A stretch of DNA of 64,000 nucleotides from Arthrobacter cheniae (GTDB taxonomy: Bacteria; Actinomycetota; Actinomycetes; Actinomycetales; Micrococcaceae). Under the pieces are notes generated by a model, which saw only the letters and a program-made list of their open reading frames with translations, did not search any database and was not told where the DNA came from. Below, one piece after another: positions 8,782 through 16,133 of the stretch. The stretch spans positions 62,001 through 126,000 of the forward strand of contig NZ_QZVT01000006.1 in NCBI RefSeq assembly GCF_003602275.1, in the 5' to 3' direction. Both the position numbers and the translations under genes were made by a program. Each line of letters begins with the position of its first letter. Position 1 is the stretch's first letter.

Positions 8782-9615
8782 ATGCCCGCTCGCCATGCCG
8801 CAGCACTGCCCAACGGCGGCGCGGAACACTTCGACCTCCTCGCGCCCGCCGTCTGGAACCCGGTGAGCAACGCGGTCGTGGCCGCAGCCGACATCCTGCT
8901 GGGCGAGCGGGTCCTCGACGTCTTCGCCGGCACCGGCACCGGCACGGTGCCCGCGGCTCAGCTCGCGGGCCCCGCCGGTCACGTCGATGCCGTGGACCGT
9001 TCCTCCGCGATGCTCGACCTCGCGGAGGCGAAGGCGGAAGCGCTTGGACTCGAGAATGTCTCCTTTCACTGTGCGGATCCTTCCGAGTGGACTCCCGGCG
9101 CGCCGTACGACGCCATCATCAGTTGCTATGGCCTTCTCCTGCTCGACGACATGGACACCGCGATGGACCGCATCGTCCGCATGGTGCGTCCTGGCGGACG
9201 CGTGGCGCTCAGCGCCTGGGACGACAGGGCGCTCGAACCCTTCGGGGACCTTCTCCTCGATTCCATCCGCTCCCTCGGGACCACCCCCTCCGGCGGCGCC
9301 GCTTCGATCGGCCCGTCGGCCACTCCGGTCTTCGTCGAGAACCGCAGGCGCCTCGCATCGGCCGATCGTCTGCAGGAGTGGCTCGGCGCCCGGGGCCTCA
9401 CCGACGTCACGGTGGAGAAGCTCGGGTTGGCCGTCCCCCTCGATGCCGACCATGCCTGGTCCCTCGCGCAGGGCAGCGGCTATCGAGGGTTGCTGCCGCG
9501 TGATCCTGACGCGCTGGAGCGTGTCAGGGATGCTCTTCTGGACCGGCTCGGCGAGGACTTCGTCCTGAACGCGGACTCACTGATCGCCGTCGGTTCGTAC
9601 CGGACGACCGAGTAG
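8782..9615 (+). CDS. class I SAM-dependent methyltransferase
   Basis: 277 residues with the Rossmann methyltransferase fold. VLDVFAGTGTGTVPAA is motif I, VDAVDRSSAMLDLA is motif II, YDAIISCYGLLLL is motif IV, and RMVRPGGRVALSAW the strand-5 region. This is a UbiE/Methyltransf_11-type protein. The substrate cannot be told from the sequence. TAGGAG (8771-8776) precedes ATG 8782 by 5 bases. It follows trmL by 19 bases on the same strand and may be cotranscribed with it. Confidence 0.8.
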   Translation: MPARHAAALPNGGAEHFDLLAPAVWNPVSNAVVAAADILLGERVLDVFAGTGTGTVPAAQLAGPAGHVDAVDRSSAMLDLAEAKAEALGLENVSFHCADPSEWTPGAPYDAIISCYGLLLLDDMDTAMDRIVRMVRPGGRVALSAWDDRALEPFGDLLLDSIRSLGTTPSGGAASIGPSATPVFVENRRRLASADRLQEWLGARGLTDVTVEKLGLAVPLDADHAWSLAQGSGYRGLLPRDPDALERVRDALLDRLGEDFVLNADSLIAVGSYRTTE

Positions 9616-9629
9616 CACGACGCGCCGGG

Positions 9630-9656
9630 CCATCCGGGGATCTACCTGCTCCGAAT
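9630..9656 (+). promoter_or_regulatory. candidate SigK-dependent promoter upstream of sigK
   Basis: CCATCC (9630-9635) and CCGAAT (9651-9656), 15 bases apart, match both hexamers I remember for mycobacterial SigK promoters, although the remembered spacer there is 16-17. The site lies upstream of sigK itself, as expected for an autoregulated ECF sigma factor. Transcription would start near 9663. Confidence 0.5.
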
Positions 9657-9795
9657 GCCTGGTGTCAGCAGTTGACCGCGGACCGGCAGGAGTAATGGAA
9701 TGGTGCTATTGCAGCAGGGACGTGTTCGTCCCCCGCAGCACGACCCTCCCGATGCTGTTCGGTTCGAGGCGTCCGGCGCTTTATGCTGGAGCCCT

Positions 9796-10410
9796 ATGGA
9801 AACGCCACGAGTAAGCCGGGTCAGTCCCATCGCACCCGCAGACGAGTCGGCCATTGATCCCAGCGCCGGTCCGACCCTGACCGATCTCCTGTTGCGCATC
9901 GCACGGCAGGACCGCACGGCCTTCGCGCAGTTCTACGAGCAGACGTCGAAGCGTGTGTACGGATTGGCGCGGCGAGTGCTGATCGATCCGGACCTGAGCG
10001 AGGACGCCACCCAGGAGGTCTACCTCCAGGTCTGGAACACCGCCGATCGCTTCAACCCGGCCCTCGGCAGCCCGATGGCCTGGCTCATGACCCTCGCTCA
10101 CCGACGCGCTGTGGACAAGGTGCGCTCGGAGCAGAGTGCCACGGATCGGGAAGCCCGTTACGGGGCGGCAACCCAGACCATCGATCACGACGACGTCGTC
10201 GACACCGTCACCCAGCGCCTCGAGGCGGAGGGTGTCGTGAGGTGTCTCGACACTCTGACGGCCACCCAGCAGGAATCAGTGAAGATGGCCTACTACGGCG
10301 GGCTCACCTACCGTGAGGTGGCCGAGAAGCTCGGCGTCGCGGTACCGACCATCAAATCAAGAATCCGCGATGGATTACTCCGACTCAAGACATGCCTAGG
10401 GGTGATCTGA
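9796..10410 (+). CDS. sigK: ECF RNA polymerase sigma factor SigK
   Basis: 204 residues. Sigma region 2 (about 43-110) has VYGLARRVL and EDATQEVYLQVWNTADRFNP, ending in WLMTLAHRRAVDKVRSE. Region 4 (about 150-200) has LTYREVAEKLGVAVPTIKSR, the DNA-recognition helix-turn-helix. It pairs with the RskA-type anti-sigma factor one base downstream. Start choice is uncertain: ATG 9796 has TGGAG four bases upstream, but in-frame ATG 9700 has a better AGGAG seven bases upstream and would add 32 residues. The extra codons have poor GC bias at third positions, so I prefer 9796. Confidence 0.9.
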   Translation: METPRVSRVSPIAPADESAIDPSAGPTLTDLLLRIARQDRTAFAQFYEQTSKRVYGLARRVLIDPDLSEDATQEVYLQVWNTADRFNPALGSPMAWLMTLAHRRAVDKVRSEQSATDREARYGAATQTIDHDDVVDTVTQRLEAEGVVRCLDTLTATQQESVKMAYYGGLTYREVAEKLGVAVPTIKSRIRDGLLRLKTCLGVI

Positions 10411-10411
10411 G

Positions 10412-11278
10412 ATGCAGGACAAGGATATGAACAGACAATTTGCAGATGACCTCGAGACGGATCTGGCCCGCGGCCATGTCCTCGAGTGGGCCGAGCTCTA
10501 CGCACTGGATGCCATCAGCAGCGAGGAGCGCTGGAACATCGAAGCGTTCCTGGAGGACACGGACCCGACGATCAGGACAGCCTTCACCGAGCGGGTCCGC
10601 ACCTGTCGGGAGACGGTGACGTCGGCCTACGCGACCGACCAGGTGGAGCCTCCGGCCGACCTGTTCGAACGCATCGTCGCGCAGCTCCCGGGGGCGGACA
10701 CCAGTGCCGGCGGGTCGGGACGACCGGCATCGCCGGCGGCAGTCGAAGAAGGTGATCCCGCTCCCTCGGCAACAGGAGGGCCCGGAATCCAGGACGAGTT
10801 GGCGAACCGACGATCCGCTAAGGCTTCCATGTCCTCCCGGGCCGCCCGTTGGGCCGTGGGCGCAGCGGCGGCCGCAGTGCTCGCCGTCGGAGGTGTGACG
10901 ATCGCCCAGAACCTGCAGCAGACCACCGTCGAGCAGCAGGTTCTCGAGGCGTCGGACGTCAGGACCGAGCAGTTGGCGCTTCAGGCCGGAGGGACCGCGG
11001 AACTCGCCGTCTCCAGCAAGCAGGATGCCGCCGTCGTGACACTCAATGGAATACCCGCTCCCGCCGAGGGGTTCGTGTACCAGATGTGGCGGATCCCTGC
11101 CGACGGAACGGCGCCGGTCTCCGTGAGCACCATGACCGGGGACGACGTCGCCGGTAGCGCGGTCACCGAACTACCCGAGATCAGTGGCTTCAGTGCCATC
11201 GCCATCACCGTGGAGCCCGAAGGCGGATCCGAGACGCCGACACTGCCGATCGTCGCCGAAATCCCACTCGGCGCGTAG
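10412..11278 (+). CDS. rskA: anti-sigma-K factor RskA
   Basis: 288 residues. The cytoplasmic N-terminus (about 15-95) is the anti-sigma domain: GHVLEWAELYALDAISSEER and FERIVAQLPG are typical of RskA. A Ser/Pro/Gly linker leads to one membrane helix (about 147-166, AARWAVGAAAAAVLAVGGV). The extracytoplasmic part (about 170-288) is the RskA domain, with YQMWRIPADGTAPVSVSTM. It should hold SigK inactive until cut by regulated intramembrane proteolysis. It starts one base after the sigK stop. A factor-independent terminator follows 24 bases after its stop. Confidence 0.92.
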   Translation: MQDKDMNRQFADDLETDLARGHVLEWAELYALDAISSEERWNIEAFLEDTDPTIRTAFTERVRTCRETVTSAYATDQVEPPADLFERIVAQLPGADTSAGGSGRPASPAAVEEGDPAPSATGGPGIQDELANRRSAKASMSSRAARWAVGAAAAAVLAVGGVTIAQNLQQTTVEQQVLEASDVRTEQLALQAGGTAELAVSSKQDAAVVTLNGIPAPAEGFVYQMWRIPADGTAPVSVSTMTGDDVAGSAVTELPEISGFSAIAITVEPEGGSETPTLPIVAEIPLGA

Positions 11279-11302
11279 GTTCCCAGCACGATAACGCACC
11301 TC

Positions 11303-11332
11303 TCAGCCCCGTCGATCCTTCGGCGGGGCTGA
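11303..11332 (+). terminator. terminator of sigK-rskA
   Basis: A perfect 9-base stem, TCAGCCCCG (11303-11311) and CGGGGCTGA (11324-11332), with a 12-base loop, lies just after rskA and before the convergent PIG-L gene. The T-run is weak (TGTGCTTAAT). Confidence 0.7.
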
Positions 11333-11374
11333 TGTGCTTAATCCCTGGCGGGCGCGGTGTGGGCGCACCTGCGC

Positions 11375-12130
11375 CTAGAAGCCTGCGATGGTCTCGTCCG
11401 TGTTGACGCCGACCACGTGGAAGGCCTCCGCGCTCCGTCCCTCCGGCAGGCCGCCCCGCCGGGCGTTGTCCTGCAGGATGGCGCGAACTCTGGACTGCAT
11501 CCGATCGACGTCCGGGTGCTGGCTCCGATGCGCGGTGATGGCAGCGAGCTTCTGGTCCTCGAGCCCGGTCACGTCCACGAAGCGGTTCTCGTGGTGCGAC
11601 GGCGCTCCGTAGAACCACAGCCACGGAACACGGTAGCTCCGGAGGCCAGCCGCCTCCAGCTCCGGATACGCGAAGGGATTCTCCACGGCCGGGTATACCG
11701 CCCGGGTCACGGCCTCCCCGCACGCGAGGTGATCGGGGTGGCTCTTCTGGATCCGGTCCCAGCTCCGTTCGGGATGCATCGACAGGACGACGTCGGGCCG
11801 GACTTCCCGCATGCGGCGTACGATCCCGCGGATTACGGTGTCCGTCGGCTCGAGGAACCCGTCGGGTTGCCCCAGGAATGTCACGTCGGTGACGCCGACG
11901 ATCGCGGCGGCAGCCCGCTGTTCCTCGCGACGGAGCTTCGCGAGGCCCGGTCGGTCCTCGTCGGAAAATCCTCCCGCATCACCGTCCGTCAGGATGCAGT
12001 AGCTGACCGACACACCCGCTGCGGTCCACCCGGCGATGGTCGCCGACGCACCGAAGTCGATGTCATCGGGGTGGGCGGCGAAGACCAGGACGCGCTCGGG
12101 CGAAGCCTGCGTCCGTTGTCCGGCCGACAC
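11375..12130 (-). CDS. PIG-L family zinc deacetylase
   Basis: 251 residues of the LmbE/PIG-L fold. AHPDDIDFG (about 19-27) supplies the first zinc ligands and the catalytic Asp, and KSHPDHLACGEA supplies the later histidine. Relatives remove N-acetyl groups from amino sugars (MshB in mycothiol synthesis, Mca in detoxification); this one resembles the uncharacterised branch in which the motif is HPDDIDF. GTG 12130 begins 2 bases after the etfA stop, giving an etfB-etfA-PIG-L operon. The frame stays open further upstream through etfA, but those codons are out of frame with etfA and do not look coding. Confidence 0.8.
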   Translation of the reverse strand: MSAGQRTQASPERVLVFAAHPDDIDFGASATIAGWTAAGVSVSYCILTDGDAGGFSDEDRPGLAKLRREEQRAAAAIVGVTDVTFLGQPDGFLEPTDTVIRGIVRRMREVRPDVVLSMHPERSWDRIQKSHPDHLACGEAVTRAVYPAVENPFAYPELEAAGLRSYRVPWLWFYGAPSHHENRFVDVTGLEDQKLAAITAHRSQHPDVDRMQSRVRAILQDNARRGGLPEGRSAEAFHVVGVNTDETIAGF

Positions 12131-12132
12131 CC

Positions 12133-13080
12133 CTACAGCCCGCGCTTCCGGATCTCCTCGGTGGCCTGCGGCAGCACCGTGAAGAGATCGCCAATGATGC
12201 CGAAATCCGCGATTTCGAAGACGGGCGAATCGGCATCCTTGTTGATCGCGACGATCACTTTGGACGTCTGCATACCGGCTTTCTGCTGGATGGCACCCGA
12301 GATGCCGGCCGAAATGTAGAGCTGCGGTGACACGGTCTTGCCCGTCTGGCCGATCTGGGCCGAGTGCTCGATCCACCCGGCATCCGTCGCTGCCCTCGAT
12401 GCACCGACCGCCCCTCCCAGTGCGTCCGCGAGGTCCTCGAGCGGACCGAAGTTGCCGTCCACGCCTCGGCCTCCCGCAACGATCACCCGGGCCTCGGCGA
12501 GTTCGGGGCGTCCGCTGACGGGCTTGTCCGTCCGTCCGGTGATGCGGGCCACGGCCGGTGGTATCTCTACCGGGATCTGCACTTCGCGGGGTGCCGATGG
12601 GAGGCCCGCCTCGACGGCCTCGAAGGTGTTCGGCTTGACCGTCAGGATCGTCACCCCGGTGGTCACACGGCAGCTGACGGTGTAGGAACCAGCGAAATCG
12701 GCCTTGGTTGCCGTCAGGTCACCGTCCAGGGCGACGACGTCCGTGATGACGCCGGACTCCAGCCGGACCCCCACACGTGCGGCGATCTCCTTCATCTCGT
12801 GGGAGTTGCCGAGTAGGAGGATGCCTGCACCGGACACACGCACGGCCTCGGTGAGGAAGGCTGCCTTGCCTGCCACGAGCACGTCGGAGACAGCACCGGA
12901 ATCAGGACGGTAGACCTCCTCGACACCGTACGAGCCGACGCCGTCGAGGTAGGCCTGATCGGCGTCACCCGCAAGTGCGACGACGACGTCGCCGAGGGTG
13001 CCACCGAGCGAGAGGAGTTCGCGCTCGCTCTTCGCGAGGCTCGCCCCGGCATGATCGAGGAAGACGAGGACTGTGGTCAT
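12133..13080 (-). CDS. etfA: electron transfer flavoprotein alpha subunit
   Basis: 315 residues. The C-terminal FAD domain is clear: RVIVAGGRGVDGNFGPLEDL, YISAGISGAIQQKAGM and VIVAINKDADSPVF. The N-terminal half is the alpha/beta domain that packs on EtfB. Together they pass electrons from acyl-CoA and related dehydrogenases to the respiratory chain. AGGAG precedes ATG 13080 at good spacing, and longer frames upstream would run into the ribosome site. It follows etfB by 43 bases. Confidence 0.95.
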   Translation of the reverse strand: MTTVLVFLDHAGASLAKSERELLSLGGTLGDVVVALAGDADQAYLDGVGSYGVEEVYRPDSGAVSDVLVAGKAAFLTEAVRVSGAGILLLGNSHEMKEIAARVGVRLESGVITDVVALDGDLTATKADFAGSYTVSCRVTTGVTILTVKPNTFEAVEAGLPSAPREVQIPVEIPPAVARITGRTDKPVSGRPELAEARVIVAGGRGVDGNFGPLEDLADALGGAVGASRAATDAGWIEHSAQIGQTGKTVSPQLYISAGISGAIQQKAGMQTSKVIVAINKDADSPVFEIADFGIIGDLFTVLPQATEEIRKRGL

Positions 13081-13123
13081 GGCGGGAACTCCTGGGAAGA
13101 AGGGCGGGTTGGGTCGGAGCGGA

Positions 13124-13951
13124 CTAGAGGAGCTTCTGCCCGGCGAGGAAGTCGACCAGCCGGATGCCGGCATCGCCTTCGTCCGTGATGACGATTCCCT
13201 GGCTGCGGGGCGGCCTCGGTGCAGCGGCCTCGACCGTCGTCCACGAACCGGCCCGTCCCACGTCGTCGGCCTGGAGCCCGACGTCGGAGAGGGACAGTAC
13301 CTGGATCTGCTTCTTCTTGGCCGCCATGATGCCCTTGAAGTTCGGGTAGCGCGGCTCGTTGATCTGGTCGGTCACCGAGACGAGCGCAGGAAGGGGCGCT
13401 TCGATGGTCTCGGCGTAGGTGTCGTTGTCGCGACGAGCGGCGAGTGTCCAGCCGCCGTCGCCGGGCGTGAGGTCCAGGGACGCGGCGAACGTGACCTGGG
13501 GCAGGGCGAGCCGTTCGGCGAGCTGAGCCGGCACGAGGGACGTCTCGCCGTCCGTGGACGCCATGCCCGTGAGGATCAGGTCGAAGGGACCGACACGCTG
13601 AAGGAGCGCGGCAAGGGCTTTGGAGGTGGCCGAGGCGTCGGAGCCGTTCAGGGCGTCGTCGGTCAGGTGGACGCCGTCGTCGGCTCCTATCTGGAGTGAC
13701 TTCTTCACGGCGGCAACAGCGCCGGCAGGCCCCATCGTGATGGCAGTGACCCGGTGTCCGGCGCCCGCTCCCCCATGCGCCTCGACCAGCTGGAGGGCCG
13801 CTTCGAGGGCGTACTCGTCCAGTTCGGAGAGAATACTCTCGGAGCGGACGGTCGTCAGGTCGTCACCGCTGATATGCCGGTCGAACTGCGCGTCGGGAAC
13901 ATGCTTCACCAGGACCGCTATGCGCAATCCTTGTGCTGGGGCCTCGTCCAT
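13124..13951 (-). CDS. etfB: electron transfer flavoprotein beta subunit
   Basis: 275 residues. LRIAVLVKHVPDAQFDRH is the typical start, ALEAALQLVEAHGGAGAGHRV follows, and ILTGMASTDGETSLVPAQLA is the ETF-beta signature around the AMP site. SVTDQINEPRYPNFKGIMAAKKK near the C-terminus is the recognition-loop segment. AGGAAGG lies before ATG 13951. First gene of the minus-strand etfB-etfA-PIG-L operon. The same etf genes lie near iscS-mnmA in mycobacteria (from memory), so the neighbourhood is partly conserved. Confidence 0.95.
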   Translation of the reverse strand: MDEAPAQGLRIAVLVKHVPDAQFDRHISGDDLTTVRSESILSELDEYALEAALQLVEAHGGAGAGHRVTAITMGPAGAVAAVKKSLQIGADDGVHLTDDALNGSDASATSKALAALLQRVGPFDLILTGMASTDGETSLVPAQLAERLALPQVTFAASLDLTPGDGGWTLAARRDNDTYAETIEAPLPALVSVTDQINEPRYPNFKGIMAAKKKQIQVLSLSDVGLQADDVGRAGSWTTVEAAAPRPPRSQGIVITDEGDAGIRLVDFLAGQKLL

Positions 13952-14085
13952 GAATGACCTTCCTCGTTCCGGGATCTTCCCACCGACTAGCTAACCACAG
14001 AGGGCTGACGCTCAACGCTCATCGGGATACCTACGAGCTCCGACATGAGCGCCGTCGTGCCTGCGCCTGCGCTCCCTCGTTCAAC

Positions 14086-14125
14086 GAACAGGAGGCGGTC
14101 CCGGATCCGGGACCGCCTCCTGTTC
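14086..14125 (-). terminator. 40-base perfect palindrome, likely terminator of the HtrA gene
   Basis: The 20 bases 14086-14105 are the exact reverse complement of 14106-14125, centred on a GGATCC. It starts 23 bases after the stop of the minus-strand HtrA gene. A terminator is the simplest reading, but there is no T-run on either side. The rest of the 197-base etfB-HtrA gap is plain. Confidence 0.6.
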
Positions 14126-14148
14126 ATTCCCGCGCGGGGTGCTGACTG

Positions 14149-15729
14149 CTACGGGGTGGGCGCCTGGGCGAGGGTGACCTCGATGGTGCGTGACTCGCCA
14201 CCGCGGAGGATCTCCACCGGCACCTGCTGGCCCACGGTCTGTACCCGTACCGCCGCCGTCAGCGACTCCGGGTCGCTGATCGTGTAGGTGCCGACCTTGG
14301 TGATGACGTCGCCCACCTCCAGCGACGCGCCCTCCGCCGGTGACCCCGGCTCGACCGACTCGACGAGCGCGCCCGATGAGAAGCTCGAGTCGCTCTGCGC
14401 CCCGCCACTCGGGGCGGCCGTGACGCTGACCCCGAGGAAGCCGTGGGTGGCCTCGCCATTCGCGATGATCTCCTTCGCGATGCGGTCCGCATAGTTGATG
14501 GGGATGGAGAATCCGACGCCGATGTTGCCTGTCGACTCCCCGGAGCCGCCCGAGGCGATGGCGACGTTCACGCCGATGATCCTGCCGTCCGCGTCCACCA
14601 GCGCGCCTCCGGAGTTACCCTGGTTGATTGCGGCGTCCGTCTGGATGACGTTCAGGAAGATGGAGCCCTGCGACTGCGTCGGTTGTTCGCCCGAGCCACC
14701 CGGGGGCAGGAAGTTGAAGCCCTCGCCGTCCTCGGACTCCGTACTGTCCGGCTGCTCCTCCGGTACGGCCGACGAGGCGACGCTGATGGTCCTGTTGAGG
14801 GTCGAGACGATGCCATCGGTGACGGTGCCGCTGAGACCCAGCGGAGCACCGATCGCGATCGCGGTGTCACCGACGTTCAGTTCGTCGGAGTCACCGAGGG
14901 TGGCGGCGGTGAGATCCAGGGCGTCGACCTTGATGACGGCGAGGTCGCTCAGCGGATCGGTTCCGACCACGGTGGCCGGGAAGACCCGGCCGTCGTTCAG
15001 CTTGACCTCGATGGTCGGTTCCGACACCTGACCGCCCAGTGTCACCACGTGCGTGTTGGTGAGGATGTGACCGTCGGTGTCGAGGATGATGCCCGATCCC
15101 GAACCGCTAGCGCTCCCACCGCTGACCGCGATCGTGACGACGCTCGGCGAAGCGGTGACCGCGGCACCCGTGATGGTGTTCACGTCATCGGTGTTGTTCA
15201 CCACGACCGACTCGGGTGGTGCCTGCGATGTCACGGGGGCCGCGCTGGTATCGAGCGCGTTGAAGCCGGCGGTGGCCACGCCACCGCCGATGAGCCCTGC
15301 GACGAGGACGCCAGCGGCGAAGGTGGCGAGCCCGACGCGCTTGCGGTCCTTGACAGCAGTCCGGCCGCCGGCGTCCTGCATCGGGTGCCCGTAGCCGCTC
15401 TGCTCGCCGTAGAAAGGTTGGTGGCCCGCGTAGGCGGGGTGCGGTGCGGAAGCGGCCTGGTAGCCCTGGTGACGTGGATCGGTGTCCGGGGCGGGGAAGG
15501 ACTGATGCCGGGCCGTCGGTGGATCGGTGCTCGGATGAGCGGCTGTATCGGAGTAGTCCCCCACTGTATCCCCACGGTGCTGTGCCTCGGGGGAAGACCC
15601 GCCAGCCCCTGCCGGCTGCTCGTTCGTGGACTGCTCATTGTTCCAGCCCGTCCCCCAGGACGGCGGGGTCTGCGGCTGCGGGGGCAATGGGCGGTCGGAG
15701 TTGCCCTGTGAGCCGTGCTGCTCGTTCAT
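14149..15729 (-). CDS. HtrA/DegP-type serine protease, membrane anchored, one PDZ
   Basis: 526 residues. A cytoplasmic N-terminus of about 130 residues is rich in Pro, Gln, Gly and His. One membrane helix follows (about 132-156). The trypsin-like domain has His227 (TNTHVV), Asp262 (SDLAVIKV) and Ser373 (GNSGGALV). A single PDZ domain covers about 430-520. The active site should face outside, acting in envelope protein quality control. ATG 15729 has AAAGGA six bases upstream. It is divergent from the TPM-PspA genes, which also point to envelope stress. A low-complexity insert (about 320-355) sits inside the protease domain. Confidence 0.9.
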   Translation of the reverse strand: MNEQHGSQGNSDRPLPPQPQTPPSWGTGWNNEQSTNEQPAGAGGSSPEAQHRGDTVGDYSDTAAHPSTDPPTARHQSFPAPDTDPRHQGYQAASAPHPAYAGHQPFYGEQSGYGHPMQDAGGRTAVKDRKRVGLATFAAGVLVAGLIGGGVATAGFNALDTSAAPVTSQAPPESVVVNNTDDVNTITGAAVTASPSVVTIAVSGGSASGSGSGIILDTDGHILTNTHVVTLGGQVSEPTIEVKLNDGRVFPATVVGTDPLSDLAVIKVDALDLTAATLGDSDELNVGDTAIAIGAPLGLSGTVTDGIVSTLNRTISVASSAVPEEQPDSTESEDGEGFNFLPPGGSGEQPTQSQGSIFLNVIQTDAAINQGNSGGALVDADGRIIGVNVAIASGGSGESTGNIGVGFSIPINYADRIAKEIIANGEATHGFLGVSVTAAPSGGAQSDSSFSSGALVESVEPGSPAEGASLEVGDVITKVGTYTISDPESLTAAVRVQTVGQQVPVEILRGGESRTIEVTLAQAPTP

Positions 15730-16133
15730 GGGAGGTCCTTTCATTGCTGTTAACCACATCCTGGCAACTCCTGCTGACCGTCGAGCATGCGTTGGCTGTG
15801 CGGTTTCTGTGAAGTGTCTGGGATCGAAGGGCGCCCTGGCTCCTTCGGTCGAAGGAACCGGCTGCGTCTCCAGTATCCTCCGCGCGCCGTTCCTCGAGGT
15901 CAGAGGATACGAGTCGGCCCGGCAGGGATCACCTATCGCCGTCGCCGTGCTAAGGGGACGGCCACCGATACCGGCTCGGATGGCGACCCCGTGGCTTTCG
16001 CTAGGGGCACAAGGCGCGGTGGTGGACGCCCTCCCACCCCAACCATAGAATCGGAAGGACAGGGAGCCTCCGGCGTCCACCGACCCCGGTCCTGGGATCG
16101 GTGAGGTCCGGAGGACGTGCTGAAGGGTCGAAA
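15730..16133. other. 404-base divergent intergenic region, HtrA versus TPM gene
   Basis: No gene is supported here. Frames across it lack coding bias. It carries the upstream signals of both divergent genes: a plausible plus-strand promoter at 16023-16051, and on the minus side a short leader with the AAAGGA ribosome site of the HtrA gene. No strong hairpin or repeat is visible. Confidence 0.6.
16023..16051 (+). promoter_or_regulatory. candidate promoter of the TPM-pspA operon
   Basis: TGGACG (16023-16028), a 17-base spacer and TAGAAT (16046-16051) form a housekeeping-type promoter about 80 bases before ATG 16134. Confidence 0.4.

Noticed and set aside
9700-9795. N-terminal extension of SigK from ATG 9700
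   Set aside because: It has a fine AGGAG, but its codons have poor third-position GC and the segment is unlike other SigK N-termini. Kept as an alternative only.
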